Shown: positions 1 through 5,240 of the stretch, piece by piece | Layout of the letters: each line of letters begins with the position of its first letter | Numbering within the stretch: the stretch's first letter is position 1 | NCBI GenBank assembly: GCA_009783495.1 | Contig: WRDJ01000079.1 | Span: 1 to 5,240 of the forward strand | Length of the DNA stretch: 5,240 bases | Direction of reading: 5' to 3' | Source of the DNA: Clostridiales bacterium | Lineage (GTDB): Bacteria; Bacillota; Dehalobacteriia; UBA4068 | The notes under the pieces: generated by a model | The model's input: only the letters and a program-made list of their open reading frames with translations | Databases searched by the model: none | Told to the model about the DNA's origin: nothing | Position numbers and translations under genes: made by a program

Positions 1-3000
1 ACCTTTTGGAAGGCAGCATCCTGCGCGCCGGGCTGGCCAAGGATATCCGCCTTTTCGACGGCTATCCCGGCGGATATGCGGCCTGGCTTCTGCGCCTGCA
101 CCGCTGGACGCGCGGGGATTGGCAGCTTTTGCCCTGGCTTTTCCGCCGGGTGAGGAACAGGAAGGGCGCAAAAACCCGCAATCCCATAAATGCCCTTTCC
201 AAGTGGAAGATCGCGGATAACCTGCGGCGTTCGCTTTTATATCCCGCTTATTGGCTGGCGGTCTTGATCGCGCTTTTCCTGCCCGGGGCGGGCTGGCTTT
301 GGATTGGCTTGACTCTTCTCGCGGCTTTTTTACCGGCCCTTTTATCTTTGCCGGGGATATGCGCGCAAAAGGCGCGCTGGCGGCGTTTCGCCTCCGGCCC
401 GGGGCGCGCGGCGGAGTTTTTGCAAAACGCAGCGCTGTGGGCCGTCCTGCCACACTTGGCTTTTTCCTTGCTCGACGCCGTGGCGCGCACGCTGTGGCGG
501 CTGGCCTTCTCCAAAAAAGACCTGCTGCAATGGGTTCCCGCCGCGGAACAGGAAAGGGGCCTGAAAAACGACTTCCCGGCCTTTTTGCGCCGCCTGGGCC
601 CGGCCCTTGCTTTGAGCTTCGCCGTCTGCATACTCGCCGCCTGGCTGGTCAACCCGTGGCCGGTTTTGCCGCTTGCGCTGCTCTTCGCCTTGGGGCCGTG
701 GCCGGTCTGGCGCATGGGGCAGGCGCGGCAGGAAAGCCCGGGGCTGGATCAGCAGGCCAAGGACGAGTTGAAGGGGATCGCCAAGAAGGTTTGGGAGTTT
801 TACCGCGATTTCGCCGGGGCGCAGGAGCATTTCCTGCCGCCGGACAATGTGCAGATCGAGCCGCCCAACGGGGTGGCGCGCCGCACCTCGCCCACTAATA
901 TCGGCTTTTTGCTGGCGGCCTTGGTGATCGCGCGGGAATTCGGGTTCATCGAAAGCGGGGAATTGCGGCAAAGAGCGGAACGGGTGCTGGATTCCATTGA
1001 AAGGCTGGAAAAATGGCGCGGGCATTTATATAACTGGTATAACACCGCGAGCGGGCGGGTGATGCGCCCGCGCTTCGTTTCCACGGTGGATAGCGGCAAC
1101 CTGGCCGTCTGCTTGCTTTTGCTGGCGGAGGGGCTGAAAAAACACGGCGGGGGAGAGGCGGCTTTCCTCACCCTGGCGGAAAAGGCCGAAAACATGGCGC
1201 TGGCGATGGATTTCGGCGTTTTATATGACAAGAAGCGGCGGCTCTTTTCCGTGGGCTGGCAAGGCGAGACGGAACGCCTGGCCAACAGCTATTATGACCT
1301 TTTGGCTTCCGAGGCGCGCCTGGCTGTCTATTTCGCGGTGGCGCGCGGGCAAGTTCCGCAGGAGGAATGGTTCCGCCTTTCGCGCCCGCTCACCTCGTTC
1401 AAGCGGTATGTGGGGCTTTTGTCCTGGTCGGGCACCATGTTTGAATATCTGATGCCGCAGCTTTTCCTGCCGGCGGCGCGGGGCGGCCTTTTGGACGAAT
1501 CCGTGCGCTTCGCCATTTTCGTGCAGATGGCGCAGGGGGAGCGCGACGGCCTGCCCTGGGGCGTCTCCGAATCCGGTTTCCATCATTATGATTTGCAGCT
1601 CAATTATCAATATAAAGCCTTCGGGTCGCCGCTGCTCGCCTTGGAGCGGCAGCGGTTGAAGGAGAAGGTGGTGGCGCCTTATGCCAGCTTCCTCGCCTTG
1701 CCCGTCGCGCCGCAAGCTGCCTGGAAAAATATTCAAAGGCTCAAAGAAGAGGGGGCTGTGGGTGAATATGGCTTTTATGAGGCGGTGGATTATACGCCGG
1801 GGCGCGAGGGCGTGGTCAAGAGCTTCATGGCGCATCACCAGGGCATGATCTTAGCCGGGATCGCCAACCTGCTCACCCCCGGTTTGCCGGCTCTGCTGCA
1901 AAACAACGCGCTGATCCGCGCCGGGGCCGCGCTTTTGCAGGAACGCATGGCGAGCGACACGGTGGTGATCAAAAAAGAGCAGGGTGTGAAAGAGGAAAAG
2001 CCGCGCCCCTCCACCCCGGCGGAAAGGCCGGTGATGAGTTACGGCAGCTCCAAGGCGAACGGGCGGGCCGCCCATGTGCTTTCCGGCGGCGATTATCACA
2101 TCTTTTTGACCAATGACGGCGAAGGAAGCAGCGCCAAGGGCGGGCTGGTGCTCAACCGCTGGCGGCCTTACGGCGGCAAGCGCGGTTTTTTCATCTCCGT
2201 GGCTTCCGTGGATGGGCGCGAGCTCTTTTCCCCCACCGCCTGCCCCTCCGGCTGGCAGGCTGATTCATATGAAGCGCAGTTCGCTTTGGACCGGGCCGTT
2301 TTTAACGCGGCTTTCGGCGAGAATCACACCCAACTGACCGTGGCCGTCCTGCCGGATGAAGCCGGGGAGCTGCGGCGTCTGGTGATTTCCAATGCCGGGA
2401 AAACGGACAAGATTCTGGAGGTGACGGCCTGGCTGGAGCCGACCTTGAGCGCGCCCGGCGTGGACGAGTTGCATATGGCCTTCAGCAATCTTTTCATCGA
2501 GACTTCCTTTTATGCCGCGGCCAACTGCCTGATCTGCCGCAGGCGTTCGCGCAAGCAGGAGGATGGGGAGCCCTGGCTGGCCTTCGGCATGGCCGTTGCG
2601 GAAAAGGACGCGGCGGGCGCTTTGGAAGTGGAAACCAGCCGCCAGAATTTTTACGGGCGCGGCGGCAGCGCGGAGGCCCCGGCGGCCCTGTGCGAGGCGC
2701 GGGCTTTTTCCGGCGCGCTTGGGGCGGTGCTTGACCCGGTGCTGGCCTTGCGCAGGCGCATCATCGTCCCGGCGGGCGGCAGGGCGGCTTGCGACTTCTT
2801 CCTGCTCACGGCGGCGGGCGAGGCGGAACTCACCGCGCTGGCGGATAAATACGGCAAACCCGAGATGATGCCCAAGGCGTTGGAAATGGCCCTGATCCGC
2901 AGCAAGGTGGAAATGGGCTGGCTGCAGATGAGCAAAGAGGAAATCCTGGAAGCCTGGGAGCTGGGGCGGCATTTGTTCTTTGAACGGCGGCCAAGCCCGC

Positions 3001-5240
3001 AGGCGGCGCGCAACACCCTTGGGCAGGCCGCTTTGTGGGGCGAGGGCATTTCCGGCGACCGGCCGCTGGTGCTGGCGCATATCCGTTGCGAGGAAGAAAG
3101 CAGGCTTTTTGCACGTTTGCTGCGTATCAATGATTATTGGCGGGCCAAGGGCCGCCCTTTCGAGCTTCTGGCCGTCTGCTATGAAGAACCGGGCTATTAT
3201 CAGCCGCTTTTGCGCCTGCTGCGCCAGCAGGTGGCTTCCGCCCCGGCGGAAAAGAGCGGGGTCTTTCTGCGTCAGGCCCATTCCCTGCCGGAAGCACTAC
3301 TCAACCTCTTTTCCGTGATCGCGGCGGCGGAATTTTCCGGGGCGGCGGGCAGCCTTTCCAAACAGCTGGCCCTGTTGCGCGAGAATGCCCGCGAAGAACC
3401 GATGCCGCTTTTGCCCTGCGTCTGCGCGGCAGGGGAAAGCGGGGAAACGCCAATGCAAGGGGAGTTTTTCAACGATTACGGCTCTTTCAGCGAGGACGGG
3501 CGGGAATACCGCATTTATCTGCGGGAGGGGCGGCATACGCCCGCGCCCTGGACGAATTTGCTGACCAACGGGCGCTTCGGGACCTTGGTGAGCGAAAGCG
3601 GGCTGGGCTATTCCTGGCATAAGAACAGCCGGGAAAACAAGATAAGCCCCTGGTATAACGACCCGTTGGAGCCGGAGGCGGGCGAGGCCTTCTTTCTTGC
3701 GGATGCGCAAAGCGGCGCTGTTTTGGGGCCCATGCCCTTGCCCGCTCGCGGTGGCGGCGAATATGAGATCCGTCACGGCTGGGGATACAGCGTGTGGCGG
3801 CGCCTGTGCGGCGGCGTGGAGCAGGAGCTGAGCGTGCATGTGGATAGCCGCGAAGCCGTCAAGATCTGCCGCCTGAAAGTGAAAAACCGCGGCGGTCAAA
3901 AACGGCTGCTGCGCGTGAATTATGCCTTCACGCCGGTTCTGGCGGTCTTGCCGGGCTGCCCCGGCCTCTCGGCGCGGGCCGAGCGGGGCCTGTTGCTTTT
4001 CGGCAACGGCTATAACACCGCCTATCAAAATCAGGCAGTCTTTCTGGCTTCTTCGCTGAAGGCCGATGTTCTGGACGCGCAAAAGGCGCTCTATGCGGCG
4101 GAATTGGCGCTGGAAGCGGGGGAAAGCCGGGAAATCGTTTTTTGCTTGGGGGCGGCGGAAAGCGAGGAAGAAGCCTTCGCGCTGGCGCAAAGATTCTGCT
4201 TGGCGGAAGAAGCGAAAAAATCGTTCGAAGAGACGAAAGAGTGGTGGCTCAAGCGAGTGAGCGGCCTGCAATTACAAAGCCATGAGCGCGCCTTGGATAT
4301 GCTTTTCAACGGCTGGCTCAATTATCAGACCATCGCTTATCGGCTTTTGGGGCGCGCCGGCTTTTATCAATGCGGCGGGGCCTTCGGCTTCCGCGACCAA
4401 TTGCAGGACGTTCTCTGCCTTTTGCCCACCTTGCCGGAATTGGCGCGTGAGCAGATCCTTTTGCACGCGGGGCGGCAGTTCCCGGAAGGCGACGTGCTGC
4501 ATTGGTGGCATGAGGAGGAAAAGGTGCGGGGCGTGCGCACGCGCATCACCGACGACCTGCTCTGGCTGCCTTATGTCACGGCGGAATATCTGCTGGTGAG
4601 CGGGGATGAGAGCATTTTGGATGAAAAGGCCTGCTTCGTGGAAGGGCCACCGCTGGCGCAAGGCGAACACGAGCATTACGGCGCATTGGGGATAAGCGGG
4701 GAGGCCACGCTTTACGAGCATTGCTGTTTGGCCATTGAGCGGGCCTTGCAATTCGGGCCGCGCGGGCTGCCCTTGATGGGTGGCGGCGACTGGAACGACG
4801 GCATGAACCTGGTGGGCGTGCGTGGGCAGGGGGAAAGCGTTTGGCTGGGCTGGTTCATCCCGGCGATTTTGCGCAAATTCCTGCCTTATATGCGGCGGCG
4901 CGGCGATGAAGAGCGGGCGCGGCGCTGGGAAGAACTGGGGAAGGCGATTATTGAGGCCGTCGAGCGCGAGGGCTGGGACGGCGCCTGGTACCGGCGGGCT
5001 TATAGTGACGAGGGCGTGGCCTTGGGCAGCGCCGCGGCCGAGGAATGCCGCATAGATTCTCTCTCGCAGACCTGGGCCGTATTCTGCGGCGAAGGGGATG
5101 GGGAGCGGGCGCGCCTGGCCATGGAGCAGGCCAAAAAGCATCTTTGGCGGCGCGAGGAAGGGGTGTTCCTGCTTTTGGCTCCGCCCTTTGACAAATGGGA
5201 GATTGACCCCGGCTATATCCGCGGCTATGTGCCGGGCGTG
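1..5240 (+). CDS. ndvB: Cyclic beta-1,2-glucan synthase (NdvB/ChvB/Cgs family), partial at both ends
   Basis: One open frame runs from base 3 to the last base (1,746 codons, no stop); bases 1-2 finish an upstream codon. I translated it line by line and the family motifs stay in one frame throughout, so there is no frameshift. The product is a multidomain inner-membrane enzyme that polymerises glucose from UDP-glucose into beta-1,2-glucan, cyclises it and controls ring size. In order, the window shows the end of a GT84 domain (HRWTRGDWQ, residues 33-41), membrane segments (about 78-238), a glycoamylase-like domain (TSPTNIG 295-301, VSTVDSGN 359-366, GVSES 520-524, FMAHHQGM 608-615), two GH94 beta-sandwiches, and the GH94 catalytic domain (GFRDQLQD 1462-1469, GDWNDGMN 1595-1602). 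Known family members are about 2,800-2,900 residues, so roughly 700-900 N-terminal and about 200 or more C-terminal residues are missing. No neighbouring gene is visible, so a linked exporter (NdvA/ChvA type) cannot be assessed. The family assignment is very secure. The symbol is by analogy with the rhizobial genes. Confidence 0.95.
3..230 (+). other. C-terminal end of GT84 glycosyltransferase domain
   Basis: Residues 1-75 match the end of the GT84 domain of cyclic glucan synthases. The GYPGGYAAW stretch (20-28) leads into LHRWTRGDWQ (32-41), the family's version of the (Q/R)xxRW signature of processive GT-A glycosyltransferases, which in related synthases contacts the acceptor end of the glucan. 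The following NPINALSKWKIADNLRRS segment (60-77) is a typical cytoplasmic connector to the next membrane segment. The nucleotide-binding and catalytic aspartates of GT84 lie upstream of the window, so activity cannot be judged from here. Confidence 0.85.
234..718 (+). other. Membrane-spanning region between GT84 and the cyclisation domain
   Basis: Hydrophobic stretches occur at about residues 80-94, 98-118, 201-216 and 220-236. A more amphipathic one lies at about 143-158. Between them are charged cytoplasmic-type loops, including KARWRRF (122-128) and a segment resembling the family's 'PHxAxxxLDAxxRTLxR' connector (150-166). The arrangement fits the inner-membrane anchor that follows GT84 in cyclic glucan synthases and places the downstream glycosidase-like domains on the cytoplasmic side. 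Segment limits were judged by eye, and the exact number of crossings is uncertain. Confidence 0.75.
756..1948 (+). other. Glycoamylase-like (GH144/GH189-related) cyclisation domain
   Basis: Residues about 252-648 form an all-helical (alpha/alpha)6-type domain of the Pfam Glycoamylase class. Visible family motifs are RRTSPTNIGF (293-302), GHLYNWYNT (340-348), FVSTVDSGNL (358-367), NSYYDLLASEARL (428-440), SWSGTMFEYLMP (474-485), PWGVSES (518-524), YQYKAFG (535-541), GEYGFYEAVDYT (587-598), FMAHHQGM (608-615) and a closing LLQER (644-648). In this family the domain is reported to carry out transglycosylation that closes the beta-1,2-glucan ring. By position, E523 in GVSES and E593 in GFYEAVDY are my candidates for the catalytic acids; this is an inference from motif conservation. 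No motif appears lost, so the domain looks functional. Confidence 0.85.
1950..2060 (+). other. Charged Pro/Lys/Glu-rich interdomain linker
   Basis: Residues about 650-686 separate the cyclisation domain from the first GH94 sandwich. The central part, KKEQGVKEEKPRPSTPAERP (657-676), is hydrophilic and proline-rich with no recognisable fold signature. Cyclic glucan synthases carry a variable linker at this point, so this is best read as a flexible hinge and not as a separate domain. Confidence 0.6.
2061..2822 (+). other. First GH94-type beta-sandwich (Glyco_transf_36-like) domain
   Basis: Residues about 687-940 correspond to the first of two supersandwich domains in these synthases. It opens with HVLSGGDYHIFLTNDGEGSS (691-710) and LNRWRPYG (717-724), versions of the family's 'LSNGxYxVxLTxxGxGxS' and 'xxRWRED' motifs. 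It keeps the full late part of the fold: an NFYGRGG turn (882-888) followed by SGALGAVLDPVLALRR (904-919) and a final PAGGRAACDFFLL strand pair (923-935). In GH94 proteins this domain packs against the catalytic barrel and helps form the oligomer or substrate surface. It probably has a structural role. Confidence 0.75.
2823..3461 (+). other. Alpha/beta segment between the two GH94 sandwiches
   Basis: Residues about 941-1153 begin with a helical stretch (ADKYGKP 946-952, then a long helix to about 985). They continue with ALWGEGISGDRPLVLAHI (1013-1030), matching the family's 'LWxxGISGDxPIVLxxI' motif, and with LLRINDYWRAKGRPFELLAVC (1119-1179 region at the base level 3117-3179). The alternating strand and helix pattern suggests a small Rossmann-like insert. 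It is characteristic of cyclic glucan synthases, and I know of no assigned catalytic activity for it. The last ~30 residues before the second sandwich (CVCAAGESGETPM) look like a loop. Confidence 0.6.
3462..4172 (+). other. Second GH94-type beta-sandwich, apparently shortened
   Basis: Residues about 1154-1390 start with FFNDYGSFSEDGREY (1155-1169) and continue through PAPWTNLLTNGRFGTLVSES (1180-1199), GLGYSWHKNSRENKISPWYN (1200-1219), GEAFFL (1227-1232) and the VKICRLKVKN strand (1287-1296). All of these are standard for the N-terminal beta-sandwich directly preceding the GH94 catalytic barrel. The late part is short. After VFLASS (1346-1351) it passes within a few residues to LDAQKAL (1357-1363), which resembles the family's 'LDPCAAL', then to ELALEAGE and a closing VFCLG (1379-1383). 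The 'TGDRxxFLGRxG...P' segment expected between them, about 35-40 residues, is absent, although its counterpart is present in the first sandwich. Reading frame and flanking motifs are intact, so this looks like an in-frame natural deletion. Confidence 0.75.
4263..5240 (+). other. GH94 phosphorylase-type catalytic domain, C-terminus outside window
   Basis: Residues about 1421-1746 form most of the (alpha/alpha)6 barrel. Motifs in order are NGWLNYQT (1436-1443), GGAFGFRDQLQD (1458-1469), RQFPEGDVLHWWH (1491-1503), GVRTRITDDLLWLPY (1510-1524), EGPPL (1548-1552), ATLYEHC (1568-1574), GGGDWNDGMN (1593-1602), GESVWLGWF (1610-1618), ECRIDSLSQTWAV (1681-1693) and DPGYIRGYVPGV (1735-1746). An aspartate of the DWND motif is the proton donor in characterised GH94 phosphorylases. 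In Brucella Cgs the GH94 domain shortens the linear chain by phosphorolysis and so sets ring size. The window stops just before the expected 'RENGGQYTHA' motif and the later 'GSAGW' region, which carry phosphate-binding residues, so completeness cannot be tested here. Confidence 0.9.

Noticed and set aside
251..898. Plus-strand open frame of 215 codons overlapping the membrane region
   Set aside because: It is out of frame with the continuous synthase reading frame, which carries clear family motifs through this stretch. The alternative translation is Gly/Ala/Arg-rich and has no motif.
2526..2537. CxxC (Cys842, Cys845) as a possible metal or disulfide site
   Set aside because: It sits in a strand and loop of the first sandwich followed by RRRSRK, where homologues carry ordinary residues. 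No partner CxxC is nearby.
2265..3281. Long minus-strand open frame (338 codons), with similar ones at 342-1025, 1221-1838, 1851-2099, 3297-4271 and 4272-5141
   Set aside because: All lie in the frame exactly opposite the real codons and are open only because the sense gene rarely uses TTA, CTA or TCA. Their translations are rich in Arg, Ala, Pro and Gln with no recognisable domains.
4038..4090. A frameshift or sequencing error as the cause of the short second sandwich
   Set aside because: Motifs before (VFLASS) and after (ELALEAGE, VFCLG) are in the same frame, and neither alternative frame supplies the missing motif. A clean in-frame assembly deletion remains possible but cannot be seen from the sequence.
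4263..5240. A free-standing cellobiose or 1,2-beta-oligoglucan phosphorylase gene
   Set aside because: The GH94 domain is fused in frame to the sandwich, cyclisation, membrane and GT84 regions with no stop or credible new start, so it is one domain of the synthase.
1..5240. RNA genes, CRISPR arrays, insertion sequences, promoters or terminators
   Set aside because: The window is coding throughout. I saw no regular direct-repeat array, no inverted-repeat-bounded transposase, no tRNA-like or rRNA-like stretch and no intergenic gap.

Overview
The whole 5,240-base window is the interior of one very large plus-strand gene. Reading from base 3, there are 1,746 consecutive codons without a stop. 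The frame neither starts nor ends inside the window, so a gene caller that requires both a start and a stop would miss it. The translation is recognisable along its full length as a cyclic beta-1,2-glucan synthase (NdvB/ChvB/Cgs type). These are inner-membrane enzymes of about 2,800 residues that build, cyclise and trim cyclic beta-1,2-glucans.

Layout, using residue r = base 3r in this window: (1) the last ~75 residues of the GT84 glycosyltransferase domain; (2) a membrane region with about four to five hydrophobic segments (bases ~234-718); (3) a glycoamylase-like domain (Pfam Glycoamylase type, related to GH144/GH189), the proposed cyclisation module (~756-1948); (4) a short charged linker; (5) a first GH94-type beta-sandwich (~2061-2822); (6) an alpha/beta segment typical of these synthases (~2823-3461); (7) a second GH94-type beta-sandwich (~3462-4172), which appears shortened; (8) the GH94 (alpha/alpha)6 phosphorylase domain with its DWND motif (~4263 to the end). 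The N-terminal part with the catalytic GT84 residues and the last ~200 or more C-terminal residues lie outside the window.

The domains fit the known division of labour. GT84 polymerises glucose from UDP-glucose, the glycoamylase-like domain closes the ring, and the GH94 domain shortens chains by phosphorolysis and so sets ring size.

The DNA is GC-rich, roughly 60% by eye. TTA, CTA and TCA codons are rare, TAT is preferred over TAC, and the choice between TTT and TTC depends strongly on the next base. This suggests a GC-rich bacterium that makes periplasmic or exported glucans. The sequence looks divergent from the rhizobial enzymes I remember, but I cannot place the taxon. No RNA gene, mobile element, CRISPR array, promoter, terminator or second gene is supported. 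I found no sign of an undescribed system. The most notable points are the shortened second sandwich and the codon-context bias.
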